Shown here: piece by piece, positions 8,779 to 16,939 of the stretch
Position numbering within the stretch: the first letter of the stretch is position 1
Layout of the letters: the number at the start of each line of letters is the position of its first letter
DNA from: Ga0077527 sp964433345
Lineage (GTDB): Bacteria > Pseudomonadota > Gammaproteobacteria > Burkholderiales > SG8-41
NCBI GenBank assembly: GCA_964433345.1
Contig: CAYSQJ010000007.1
Location: 62,001-126,000 of the forward strand
Length of the DNA: 64,000 nucleotides
Reading direction: 5' to 3'
Position numbers and translations under genes: made by a program
The notes under the pieces: generated by a model
Database searches by the model: none
The model's input: only the letters and a program-made list of their open reading frames with translations
What the model was told of the DNA's origin: nothing

Positions 8779-8930
8779 GACCTTGCCTGCACAGGCAAAG
8801 GTCTCGCCCGCAGTCAGCCGGTCTGGGTTTGCCGGTGCCTGCCGGCGCCGCCGGGATCCCTGACGGGATCCGAATTGACGACTGCGCCACCACGGCCTGA
8901 TCGCAAGGCCGCTCGAGCTACTCCCCTTTG
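8779..8930 (-). promoter_or_regulatory. Candidate yybP-ykoY (Mn2+) riboswitch upstream of LysR
   Basis: Read on the minus strand: CAAAGGGGAGTAGC at 8930-8917 matches the conserved first loop, and GCGAGACCTTTGCC followed by GGCAAGGTC (8807-8779) matches the second conserved GCRAGACC loop closed by a perfect stem. Order and spacing agree with the element before the TerC gene. About 100 nt separate it from the LysR start, including a TGCAGG/CCTGCA hairpin (about 8704-8750) that could be the expression platform. A LysR gene is an unusual target for this class. Confidence 0.65.
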
Positions 8931-8962
8931 AGGGATCGCGCGTCACCGCGCGAGCGGGCCGG

Positions 8963-8991
8963 ATTACAGCACATGATGATCACCATTACAA
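8963..8991 (-). promoter_or_regulatory. Sigma70-like promoter for the LysR leader
   Basis: On the minus strand, TTGTAA and TGTAAT are separated by 17 nt. Transcription would begin near 8956, about 26 nt before the conserved GGGGAGTAG of the riboswitch-like element. Confidence 0.5.
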
Positions 8992-9140
8992 GATTGCCGG
9001 CCTGTTGTTGCCATGCCTTGGACAAAAGCTGGCAGGCCGGGAGAGGCGCGGCAATATTGCGCTTAAGAATTTGGCAAATTACGCAAAATCATGGGCTTGT
9101 GCCGGGGCTTTCATGGCTGGCTGTGCCAGAATCCGCCCCC

Positions 9141-9286
9141 GAAGGGGAGTAGCTCAGCAACCAGGTTCCGTCATTCCGGGGAATTCACGCCTCCGGAGCC
9201 TGGGGATCAATCCGGTCCGAGCAAGACCTTCGCCAGGAGCTGGCGAAGGCGCTCGTTTGCGTCCTGCGTCCGGCATGTACGCAAAC
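9141..9286 (+). promoter_or_regulatory. yybP-ykoY (Mn2+) riboswitch of the TerC/Alx gene
   Basis: GAAGGGGAGTAGC at 9141-9153 and GCAAGACCTTCGCC with its pairing GGCGAAGGC at 9221-9250 are the two conserved loop segments of this class. An 8-bp hairpin GTTTGCGT/ACGCAAAC (9255-9286) lies just before the ribosome binding site and could be the switching element. The class is known to bind Mn2+ and to control TerC/Alx and MntP-type exporters, which fits the gene that follows. Confidence 0.85.
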
Positions 9287-9306
9287 TGCATCGTAGGGGA
9301 CCGGAA

Positions 9307-10260
9307 ATGGAAAGCATAGGTACGTGGTGGATGTGGGCCGCATTCGCGGCCTTTGTTGTAGTCGCAATCATCGTTGACCTGCTGGTGCTGGAGTCCAAGG
9401 GCGCCGGCAAGGTGTCGTTCCGAGAGGCATTGAACTGGTCGATCGTCTGGGTCGTCCTGTCCTTCGTGTTCAACGGCCTGCTGTGGTGGTATCTCGACAA
9501 CAATTTCGGGCGCGAGCTGGCCAACGAGAAGTCGATGGAGTTCTTCACCGGCTATCTGATCGAGAAGTCGCTGGCCGTCGACAACATCTTCGTTTTCCTG
9601 ATGTTGTTCACCTTCTTTGGCGTGCCGGCAGCCTACCAGCGCCGCGTACTCGTGCTCGGAATCATCGGCGCGATCGTACTTCGCGCAGTGATGATCCTGA
9701 TCGGCGCCTGGCTGATCACCAAGTTCCACTGGATACTCTACCTGTTCGGCCTGTTCCTGCTGGTGACCGGCGTGAAAATGCTGATGATGGCCGAGGCCGA
9801 GGCCGACCTCGAGAAAAATCCGATTCTCACCTGGATGCGCCGGCACATCCGGATCACGCCCGACTTCCACGGCGAGCGCTTTACCGTGATGAAGGACGGC
9901 GTGCGCTGGTTCACGCCGCTGTTCGTGGTGATGGTGATGATCGGAATCACCGATGTGATCTTCGCGGTGGACAGCATTCCCGCGATTTTCGCGATCACGC
10001 TCGATCCCTTCATCGTGCTGACCTCTAACGTGTTCGCGATCCTCGGCCTGCGCGCGATGTATTTCATGCTCGCTGACCTCGCCGACCGTTTCCATCTGCT
10101 GAAGTACGGGTTGGCCTTCATCCTGGTGTTCATCGGCATCAAGATGCTGCTGATCGACATCTACAAGATACCGGTCGGCTTCGCGCTCTCGGTGGTGGGC
10201 ATCGTGCTGGTGACTTCGATGCTGGCGAGCCTGTGGGTGACCCGCAAGCCCAAGGGCTGA
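9307..10260 (+). CDS. TerC/Alx-family integral membrane protein (metal export)
   Basis: 317 residues with about nine hydrophobic segments. The two symmetrical acidic motifs, EKSLAVDNIFVF and GITDVIFAVDSIPAIFAIT, are the hallmarks of TerC/Alx. E. coli Alx and related proteins act in Mn2+ homeostasis. ATG 9307 follows AGGGGACC; the longer open frame from 9091 overlaps the riboswitch and is rejected. Expression is expected to rise with Mn2+ through the leader at 9141-9286. Confidence 0.92.
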   Translation: MESIGTWWMWAAFAAFVVVAIIVDLLVLESKGAGKVSFREALNWSIVWVVLSFVFNGLLWWYLDNNFGRELANEKSMEFFTGYLIEKSLAVDNIFVFLMLFTFFGVPAAYQRRVLVLGIIGAIVLRAVMILIGAWLITKFHWILYLFGLFLLVTGVKMLMMAEAEADLEKNPILTWMRRHIRITPDFHGERFTVMKDGVRWFTPLFVVMVMIGITDVIFAVDSIPAIFAITLDPFIVLTSNVFAILGLRAMYFMLADLADRFHLLKYGLAFILVFIGIKMLLIDIYKIPVGFALSVVGIVLVTSMLASLWVTRKPKG

Positions 10261-10283
10261 GGGCGGACGCAGTCTTCGGGCAT

Positions 10284-10309
10284 GTGACCGGCGCACAGGC
10301 GCCGGTCAC
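10284..10309 (+). terminator. Hairpin after the TerC/Alx gene
   Basis: GTGACCGGCGC-ACAG-GCGCCGGTCAC, a perfect 11-bp stem without a clear T tract, directly before the longer hairpin at 10312. Confidence 0.6.
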
Positions 10310-10311
10310 TC

Positions 10312-10366
10312 AGAGCGCCTGACAGAGTGAAGCACGAGTGCGCTTCATTCTGTCAGGCGCTCTTTC
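10312..10366. terminator. Long hairpin between convergent TerC/Alx and ppa
   Basis: Arms starting AGAGCGCCTGACAGA at 10312 and ending TCTGTCAGGCGCTCT at 10363, extended inward to a stem of over 20 bp with one mismatch. TTTCC follows. Likely stops transcripts from both sides. Confidence 0.75.
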
Positions 10367-10915
10367 CTAAAACTTCGGCTTGCGCTCCGCCTGCTGGTAG
10401 CCGCGCACGCCGTCGAGGATCTCGTTCTCCGCCTCCGCGGCACCGACCCAGCCGAGGACCTTGACCCACTTGCCGGGTTCGAGGTCCTTGTAGTGCTCGA
10501 AGAAGTGCGCGATCTGCGCAAGGGTGCCCTGCGGCAGATCGTCGGGCGACCGGACGTCAGCATAGAGCGGCGTCAGCTTGTCGATGGGCACGGCGAGGAT
10601 CTTGGTGTCCCTGCCGGCTTCGTCCTCCATGTTGAGCATGCCCACGGGGCGGCAGCGCACCACGACGCCGGTGATCAGCGGCACCGGAGACAGCACCAGC
10701 ACGTCCACCGGATCGCCGTCGCCTGACAGCGTGTGCGGAACATAACCGTAATTGCAGGGATAGCGCATTGCCGTCGACATGAAACGGTCGACGAACATCG
10801 CGCCGGTGGTTTTTTCCATTTCGTACTTGATGGGCTCGGCGTGCATCGGGATTTCAATGATTACGTTGAAATCGCGGGGCACGTCGTAGCCGGAGCTGAC
10901 CCGGTCCAGATTCAC
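10367..10915 (-). CDS. ppa: Inorganic pyrophosphatase (family I, soluble)
   Basis: 182 residues, the normal length of bacterial family I enzymes. Visible motifs are EIPMHAEPIKYE (active-site Glu/Lys), CNYGYVPHT, and the metal-binding GDGDPVDVLVL. It hydrolyses cytosolic PPi to phosphate. GTG start at 10915 aligns with the usual N terminus (xLDRVSxGxD) behind GGGAAG. Its presence beside a membrane PPase at 14713 and a PFK of mixed type at 16940 means PPi can be either wasted or used for energy in this organism. Confidence 0.97.
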   Translation of the reverse strand: MNLDRVSSGYDVPRDFNVIIEIPMHAEPIKYEMEKTTGAMFVDRFMSTAMRYPCNYGYVPHTLSGDGDPVDVLVLSPVPLITGVVVRCRPVGMLNMEDEAGRDTKILAVPIDKLTPLYADVRSPDDLPQGTLAQIAHFFEHYKDLEPGKWVKVLGWVGAAEAENEILDGVRGYQQAERKPKF

Positions 10916-11020
10916 GTCTTTGCTTCCCGTCTTGGAATGGCCGGATTATAGCCGTGCCGCCTTGGCGGGCGGCTGTTTTTGCATGCTAGGATGGCGGCTC
11001 AATTCAATCCGGAGTCGTCC

Positions 11021-11611
11021 ATGAAACTGTACATCACCCCTACCTCAGGCAATGCCTGGAAAGTGCGCCTGCTGCTGTCAATGCTGAAGCTGCCCTTCGA
11101 GACTGTCGTGCTCGACACCGACAAGAAGGAGCACAAGGCGCCGGAATTCCTCAGGCTGAACCCGCGAGGCCAGGTGCCGGTGCTGGTCGATGGTGACCGG
11201 GTGTTCTGGGATTCGACGGCCTGCCTGGTCTATCTCGCACGCAAGTACGGGGGCGAGCAGTGGCTGCCGACGGATGCAGAAGGCCTGGCTGAAGTTCAGC
11301 AGTGGCTGGCCCTCTCGAACAACGAGCTTCACTATGGCCTGCAGTGGGCGCGCGGCAAGAAGATCGGTATCCGTGCCATCGGCGATTACGAGGAATATGC
11401 AGCGTATGGCCGCAACGGCCTGGCGGTCCTCGAGGCACGTCTCAAGGACAACCAGTGGCTGGCCTGTGGCCGGCCGACCATCGCCGACCTTGCCTGCTAC
11501 TGCTATACCTCGGTGTCTCCCGAAGGCGGTTTCGACCTCGCAGCGCATCCTGCAGTTGCGGCCTGGGTGAAGCGCATCGAGGCTCTGCCGGGATGGATCA
11601 AGCGCGTCTGA
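11021..11611 (+). CDS. Glutathione S-transferase family protein
   Basis: 196 residues. The thioredoxin-like N domain carries the expected start MKLYITPTSGNAWKVRLLL, the cis-Pro segment GQVPVLVDGD and DSTACLVYLARK, followed by an all-helical C domain with the GRPTIADLACY N-capping motif. Ser in TPTSGN is the probable catalytic residue. Substrate is unknown. ATG 11021 lies behind GGAG. The next gene starts 14 bp after the stop. Confidence 0.9.
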   Translation: MKLYITPTSGNAWKVRLLLSMLKLPFETVVLDTDKKEHKAPEFLRLNPRGQVPVLVDGDRVFWDSTACLVYLARKYGGEQWLPTDAEGLAEVQQWLALSNNELHYGLQWARGKKIGIRAIGDYEEYAAYGRNGLAVLEARLKDNQWLACGRPTIADLACYCYTSVSPEGGFDLAAHPAVAAWVKRIEALPGWIKRV

Positions 11612-11624
11612 CCGGCGCGGCACG

Positions 11625-12743
11625 ATGAAGCGATTCCGTTACGGCCATGCCGCCGCCGCCGACTGGCGTGTGGCGGCGGCGTCCTGCCTGGCGCAGCTTG
11701 ATGGTGGCGAGGATGCGGGCACGGACAAACTCGGCTTCATCTACGTCACGGATTTTTTCGCGGAATCCCTGCAGGAAATCGCGCGCCATTTTGCGCGGGA
11801 GACCGGTGTCGGGCACTGGGTGGGCACGGTGGGCATCGGAATCTGCGCCACCGGTAAGGAGTACCTCGACGAGCCGGCGATGGCAGTGATGATCGGCGAT
11901 TTCCCGGAAGGAAGTTTTCGCGTTTTCGGCGCGGTGTCAGACACTGTCCGCCTGCAGACGCTAGACCTCCGCTGTGGTTCCGCGGCAGCGAGCATTGCCG
12001 TGGTCCATGCCGATCCGCTGGATGGCGACATTGCCCGGCAGATCCGCATGCTGGCCAAGCGCACCGAAAGCGGCTTTCTGGTGGGCGGTCTTGCCAGTTC
12101 CCGCAACGGGAACGTGCTGCTCGCAGACGTTGCCGGGCGCGGCGGGCTCTCGGGAGTGGCATTTTCCGATGCGGTGACGGTCGCCACGCGGCTGACCCAG
12201 GGCTGTTCCCCGGTCGGCGCTGGGCACGAAATCACGGGCGCGCAGAACAACATTGTCGTCGAGCTCGATGGCCGTCCGGCGCTTGACGTGCTGCGCGAAG
12301 ACGTCGGCGTCGATGCCGGCGAGGACCTCGCGCAGCTCGGCGGACAGATTTTTGCAGGCCTTGCCGTGTCCGGCAGCGATACCGGCGACTACGTGGTACG
12401 CAATCTGATCGGCATCGATCCCGGCAACCGGCTGATTGCGATCGGCGACATCGCCCGCAAGGGCCAGCGCCTGCAGTTCTGCCGTCGTGACCGCGATACC
12501 GCGCGCGCCGACATGGCGCGCATGCTCGACAGCATTCGCGAGGGACTTTATACCGCGCCCCGTGGAGCGCTCTATTACTCCTGTCTCGGGCGCGGCGGTG
12601 CCCTGTTCGGGAGCGAGTCTGCCGAGCTCGGCATGATCCGCGATGCGCTCGGCGACGTGCCGCTCGTCGGCTTTTTCTGCAATGGCGAGATTTCGCACGA
12701 CCGGCTGTATGGCTATACTGGCGTGCTGACGCTTTTTGTCTGA
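11625..12743 (+). CDS. FIST domain sensory protein
   Basis: 372 residues. The N-terminal FIST domain (FAESLQEIARHF..., then GTVGIGICATGKEY) and the FIST C domain (YSCLGRGGALFG...VGFFCNGEISHD, ending YGYTGVLTLF) are both complete. FIST domains bind small ligands, probably amino acids, usually within signalling proteins; here there is no attached output domain. It is directly downstream of the GST gene and upstream of a DUF599 gene, forming a likely operon. Confidence 0.88.
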   Translation: MKRFRYGHAAAADWRVAAASCLAQLDGGEDAGTDKLGFIYVTDFFAESLQEIARHFARETGVGHWVGTVGIGICATGKEYLDEPAMAVMIGDFPEGSFRVFGAVSDTVRLQTLDLRCGSAAASIAVVHADPLDGDIARQIRMLAKRTESGFLVGGLASSRNGNVLLADVAGRGGLSGVAFSDAVTVATRLTQGCSPVGAGHEITGAQNNIVVELDGRPALDVLREDVGVDAGEDLAQLGGQIFAGLAVSGSDTGDYVVRNLIGIDPGNRLIAIGDIARKGQRLQFCRRDRDTARADMARMLDSIREGLYTAPRGALYYSCLGRGGALFGSESAELGMIRDALGDVPLVGFFCNGEISHDRLYGYTGVLTLFV

Positions 12744-12770
12744 CGTTTTCATCCTGGAACCGGGGATTAC

Positions 12771-13475
12771 ATGGCTGGCGCACGCATCTTCACCGAGCTG
12801 AGCCTGACCTGGCCCGACATCGCGGCCGTCCTGTTTTTCGTGCTGTCGTGGACGGGTTACGCACTGTTTGCCGAGTGGCGTGCAAGATCGGTGCCCTCGC
12901 TGCACAACACGATGGACCGCTACCGGCGAGACTGGATGGTGCGCATGATCGAGCGCGACAACCGGATGGTCGATGTCAACATCATGCGCAACCTGACGCG
13001 CAGCTCGCAGTTTTTTGCGTCGACCACGATGCTGGTGCTGGGAGCGCTGATCGCTCTGCTCGGCTACGTGCAGCAGGCGATGGAGGTTGTTTCCGGTCTT
13101 CCTTTCACGGTGAAGGCCTCGCAGCGTCTGCTCGAGATCAAGATCGTGCTGCTGGTGCTGATATTCGTTTACGCGTTTTTCAAGTTTTCCTGGGCAATCC
13201 GCCAGCTCGGTTTCTGTTCAACCCTGGTCGGTGCCGCGCCGAAGCCGCCCAAGGAAAATCCGGAGCAGTATTCTGCGGACATCGAGCGCATTGCCGCGGT
13301 CACTTCTTACGCGGGTACCAACTTCAACGACGGCCTGCGCTCCTACTATTTCGCACTGGCCGCGATGACCTGGTTCCTGCATCCCTACCTGATGATCGTG
13401 GCCACGGCATGGGTGGTGTACGTGCTGCACCACCGCGAGTTCGAGTCCCGCACGCTGCATGCGCTGATTCGTTGA
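12771..13475 (+). CDS. DUF599 membrane protein
   Basis: 234 residues with four membrane segments (about residues 14-30, 84-104, 123-142 and 200-222). The middle loop LHNTMDRYRRDWMVRMIERDNRMVD and the later NFNDGLRSYYFALA are the conserved DUF599 features. Function unknown. ATG at 12771 follows GGGGATTAC, 27 bp after the FIST stop. Confidence 0.88.
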   Translation: MAGARIFTELSLTWPDIAAVLFFVLSWTGYALFAEWRARSVPSLHNTMDRYRRDWMVRMIERDNRMVDVNIMRNLTRSSQFFASTTMLVLGALIALLGYVQQAMEVVSGLPFTVKASQRLLEIKIVLLVLIFVYAFFKFSWAIRQLGFCSTLVGAAPKPPKENPEQYSADIERIAAVTSYAGTNFNDGLRSYYFALAAMTWFLHPYLMIVATAWVVYVLHHREFESRTLHALIR

Positions 13476-13568
13476 CGCATCTGCTGTTCGCGAAACGCAT
13501 GGGCAACGACTGTTTGCGGATGCGGGCCATCAAGGCCGGACCCCGAATGGTGACGGAGAATCCGCCTG

Positions 13569-14645
13569 ATGACTGAAGACCTGCTGCTGCTCGACAACGA
13601 CGACATTGCGAGCGTATTCGACCTCGGAGCCTGCATGGCGGCACTGGAGCAGGCATACCTGGCGGCAGCGGATGGCCGTGCCGTCGAGCGCGCGCGCAGC
13701 CAGACCCGGGTGCCGCTCGATGAGCCCGGGGTCACCTACTGCTTAAAGAGCATGGAGGGGGCGCTCGTCGGTGATGGCTACATGACGTTGCGCCTGACCT
13801 CCGATGCCGTGTTCGAAGGCAGGGTGGACGGCAGGGCGCGCCGTGAGAAGCTGGCGCGCGGTCCCGGCGGAACCTACTGCGGGCTGATCCTGCTGTTCAG
13901 CACCCGCGATGTGGTTCCGCTGGCGATACTCCATGACGGCCTGATCCAGCTCGCGCGCGTGGCTTGTACCAGCGCGCTCAGCGTGCGCCTGCTCGCGCGC
14001 GAGGAGGCCTCCGACCTGGCCCTGCTCGGTGCCGGCGAGCAGGCATGGTGGCATCTCAGGGCCGCTGCGAGCGTGCGCAGGCTGAAGCGGGTGCGCATTT
14101 TCAGCCCCACGGCGGAGCGCTGCGAATCCTTTGCCGCCAAGGCAAGGGAGGAGCTCGGGATTTCGGCTGAAGCGGTGACCTCGGCGCGTGATGCAGTCAG
14201 TGGCGCCGACATCGTCATTGCCGCGACCAATGCCAGCGAGCCGGTCATCGACGGGCGCTGGCTCGCGCCCGGTGCACATGTCGTGTCCATCGTCAGCGGC
14301 GACAAGGGCAGCAGCCGGCGCGAGCTCGATGACGAGACGATGCGTCGCGCGGCACTGGTGGTGGCACATTCGAAATCGGGCGCGATCGAGCACCGCAACG
14401 GCGACCTGGCGGGGCCGGTGGACTCAGGGATACTCAGCTGGGAGAAGATCATCGACCTGCCCGATCTCGTGGCCGGCAAATCCCCGCGGCGCAAGGACCG
14501 GGACGACATCACGGTATTCAAGAACAACGGCGGCACGGGACTGCAGTTCGCGGCGGTGGGGCCGGTGGTCTACGAGCGGGCGCGCGCAGCGGGCATCGGC
14601 CGGAAACTGCCGGTCGGATGGTTCATGGAAAGCATGAAATCATGA
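13569..14645 (+). CDS. Ornithine cyclodeaminase / mu-crystallin family protein
   Basis: 358 residues. The family fold is recognisable from the NAD-binding region (LALLGAGEQAWWHLRAAASV), SGADIVIAATNASEPVIDG, and the closing VFKNNGGTGLQFAAVG. Members use NAD(P) to cyclise or reduce amino and imino acids; the substrate here is not predictable, and true ornithine cyclodeaminase activity is not implied. ATG 13569 has GGAGA upstream. A terminator follows. Confidence 0.88.
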   Translation: MTEDLLLLDNDDIASVFDLGACMAALEQAYLAAADGRAVERARSQTRVPLDEPGVTYCLKSMEGALVGDGYMTLRLTSDAVFEGRVDGRARREKLARGPGGTYCGLILLFSTRDVVPLAILHDGLIQLARVACTSALSVRLLAREEASDLALLGAGEQAWWHLRAAASVRRLKRVRIFSPTAERCESFAAKAREELGISAEAVTSARDAVSGADIVIAATNASEPVIDGRWLAPGAHVVSIVSGDKGSSRRELDDETMRRAALVVAHSKSGAIEHRNGDLAGPVDSGILSWEKIIDLPDLVAGKSPRRKDRDDITVFKNNGGTGLQFAAVGPVVYERARAAGIGRKLPVGWFMESMKS

Positions 14646-14664
14646 GCGTCGGGCACGCCGAATG

Positions 14665-14695
14665 AAAAACGGCCGGGAAATTCCCGGCCGTTTTT
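14665..14695. terminator. Bidirectional rho-independent terminator
   Basis: AAAAACGGCCGGGAA-ATTCCCGGCCGTTTTT between convergent genes. Confidence 0.93.
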
Positions 14696-14712
14696 GCTGG
14701 AGCGCGCTTCGC

Positions 14713-16782
14713 TTAGAGCAGCGGCACGATCAGCAGTGCGACGATGTTGATGATCTTGATCAGCGGATTGATCGCGGGGCCCGCGGTGTCCTTGTAGGGA
14801 TCACCCACGGTGTCGCCGGTGACCGCCGCCTTGTGGGCTTCGGAACCCTTGCCGCCGTGGTTGCCATCCTCGATGTATTTCTTGGCGTTGTCCCAGGCGC
14901 CGCCGCCGGTGCACATGGAAATGGCGACGAAGAGGCCGGTGACGATGGTGCCCATCAGCATGCCGCCAAGGGCCTGGATTCCGGCTTCCTTGCCCATCAG
15001 CGCGCCGACGATGAAAGCAACGGCGACCGGAGCCAGCACCGGCAGCAGCGAGGGCACGATCATTTCCTTGATCGCGGAACGGGTCAGCATGTCCACCGCG
15101 CGCGAGTAGTCCGGCTTGGCGGTGCCTTCCATGATGCCCTTGATTTCCTTGAACTGGCGGCGCACTTCCACCACCACCGAGCCCGCCGCGCGGCCGACGG
15201 CTTCCATCGCCATCGCACCGAACAGGTAGGGGATCATGCCGCCGACAAAGAGGCCGATGATCACCGCCGGGTTCGACAGGTCGAAGCTGACGACGCGGCC
15301 TGTTTCCTCGATCTTGTGGGTGTAGTCGGCGAACAGCACCAGGGCGGCCAGGCCGGCGGAACCGATGGCGTAACCCTTGGTCACCGCCTTGGTGGTGTTG
15401 CCCACGGCGTCCAGCGGGTCGGTCACGTCGCGCACCGACTTCGGCATTTCCGACATCTCGGCGATGCCGCCGGCGTTGTCGGTGATCGGGCCATAGGCGT
15501 CGAGGGCGACGATGATGCCGGCCATCGACAGCATCGAGGTCGCGGCGATCGCGATGCCGTAGAGGCCGCCCAGCGTGTAGGAGACGTAGATTGCCACGCA
15601 CACCGCCAGCACCGGCCAGGCGGTGGAACGCATCGACACGCCGAGGCCGGCAATGATGTTGGTGCCATGGCCGGTCGTCGAGGCTGCAGCGACATGGCGC
15701 ACCGGCGCGAACTGGGTGCCGGTGTAGTACTCGGTGATCCACACCATGAATGCGGTCAGCACCAGGCCGACGACTGCGGCGCCGTAGAGTTTCATGACCG
15801 ACAGGTCGGGGTAATGCTCGCTGATGTTGCCGAGCATCCAGCTGGTGATGGGGTAGAAGGCGATCAACGCCAGCACGCCGGCGACGATCAGGCCGCGGTA
15901 CAGTGCGCCCATGATGTTCTTGCCGTCGGACGTCTTGACGAAAAAGGCGCCGATGATCGAGGCGATGATGGCGAAACCGCCGAGCACCAGCGGATACATC
16001 ACCGCACCCTGCACGACCTCAGGCTTCGGCAGCATCAGTGCCGCCAGCACCATGGTCGCGATGATGGTCACTGCGTAGGTTTCGAACAGGTCGGCAGCCA
16101 TGCCGGCACAGTCGCCGACGTTGTCGCCGACGTTGTCTGCGATCACGGCAGGGTTGCGCGGATCGTCTTCCGGAATGCCGGCTTCAACCTTGCCCACCAG
16201 GTCGGCACCGACGTCGGCGCCCTTGGTGAAAATGCCGCCACCGAGACGCGCGAAGATCGAGATCAGCGAGGAACCGAAGGCAAGCCCGATCAGCGGCTTG
16301 ATGACGTCGCTCATTTTCGCGTCGGCGCCGGCGGTCGAGGTCAGATACCAGAAGAACAGCACGGTACCTAGCAGGCCGAGACCGACGACCAGCATGCCGG
16401 TAATCGCGCCGCCGCGGAAGGCGACATCGAGCGCGGGGTTGATGCCGTTGCGCGCAGCTTCGGCGGTGCGCACATTCGCGCGCACCGACACGTTCATGCC
16501 GATGTAGCCGGCGGCTCCGGAGAGCACCGCGCCGACTGCGAATGCTGCAGCGGTGGCGCCACCCAGCGCGACCCAGATCAGCACGAACAGCACTGCGCCG
16601 ACGAGGCCGATGGTGGTGTACTGGCGATTGAGGTAAGCCTGGGCGCCGGCCTGGATGGCTGCGGCAATTTCGCGCATGCGGTCATTGCCGTCCGGCTGGG
16701 CGATGATCCAGCGAATCGACGCGACGCCATAGGCGAGCGCGGCGATTGCGCAGACCAGCGCAAAAATCAAACCTTCCGTCAT
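14713..16782 (-). CDS. hppA: Membrane-bound proton-pumping pyrophosphatase, K+-independent type
   Basis: 689 residues with about 16 membrane spans. The PPi/Mg site is intact (DVGADLVGKVEAGIPEDDPRNP split by the acidic pair, then DNVGDNVGDCAGM). The subclass marker reads GNTTKAVTKG: Lys at the position that is Ala in K+-dependent enzymes, so this should be a K+-insensitive H+ pump. It couples PPi hydrolysis to proton export across the inner membrane. ATG 16782 follows TAGGAG. It ends the long leftward run from exbB, but has its own upstream gap of about 157 bp after the PFK gene. Confidence 0.96.
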   Translation of the reverse strand: MTEGLIFALVCAIAALAYGVASIRWIIAQPDGNDRMREIAAAIQAGAQAYLNRQYTTIGLVGAVLFVLIWVALGGATAAAFAVGAVLSGAAGYIGMNVSVRANVRTAEAARNGINPALDVAFRGGAITGMLVVGLGLLGTVLFFWYLTSTAGADAKMSDVIKPLIGLAFGSSLISIFARLGGGIFTKGADVGADLVGKVEAGIPEDDPRNPAVIADNVGDNVGDCAGMAADLFETYAVTIIATMVLAALMLPKPEVVQGAVMYPLVLGGFAIIASIIGAFFVKTSDGKNIMGALYRGLIVAGVLALIAFYPITSWMLGNISEHYPDLSVMKLYGAAVVGLVLTAFMVWITEYYTGTQFAPVRHVAAASTTGHGTNIIAGLGVSMRSTAWPVLAVCVAIYVSYTLGGLYGIAIAATSMLSMAGIIVALDAYGPITDNAGGIAEMSEMPKSVRDVTDPLDAVGNTTKAVTKGYAIGSAGLAALVLFADYTHKIEETGRVVSFDLSNPAVIIGLFVGGMIPYLFGAMAMEAVGRAAGSVVVEVRRQFKEIKGIMEGTAKPDYSRAVDMLTRSAIKEMIVPSLLPVLAPVAVAFIVGALMGKEAGIQALGGMLMGTIVTGLFVAISMCTGGGAWDNAKKYIEDGNHGGKGSEAHKAAVTGDTVGDPYKDTAGPAINPLIKIINIVALLIVPLL

Positions 16783-16939
16783 GATTACTCCTAAACTATT
16801 GTTTTAATTGAGAAAATTATCCGACCCTGGGTCGGGGCTTCCGGAATTGCCCGGAAAGCCGCAAATTCGCGGACGGCGCATTATAAAACCGGATGCCTCC
16901 GGCCTCCACCCAAACGCGGCGTTTCCCGCTGATTTGACG

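Noticed and set aside
8705..8946. Small minus-strand ORFs of 62 and 74 codons
   Set aside because: They overlap the riboswitch-like leader and have no ribosome binding site or family match.
9154..10296. 380-codon minus-strand frame opposite the TerC/Alx gene
   Set aside because: Antisense shadow: composition is low-complexity and it covers the riboswitch and the terminator.
14662..16371. 569-codon open frame on the plus strand
   Set aside because: It lies fully inside hppA on the other strand; its His/Asp/Arg-rich composition is typical of antisense frames in GC-rich genes.
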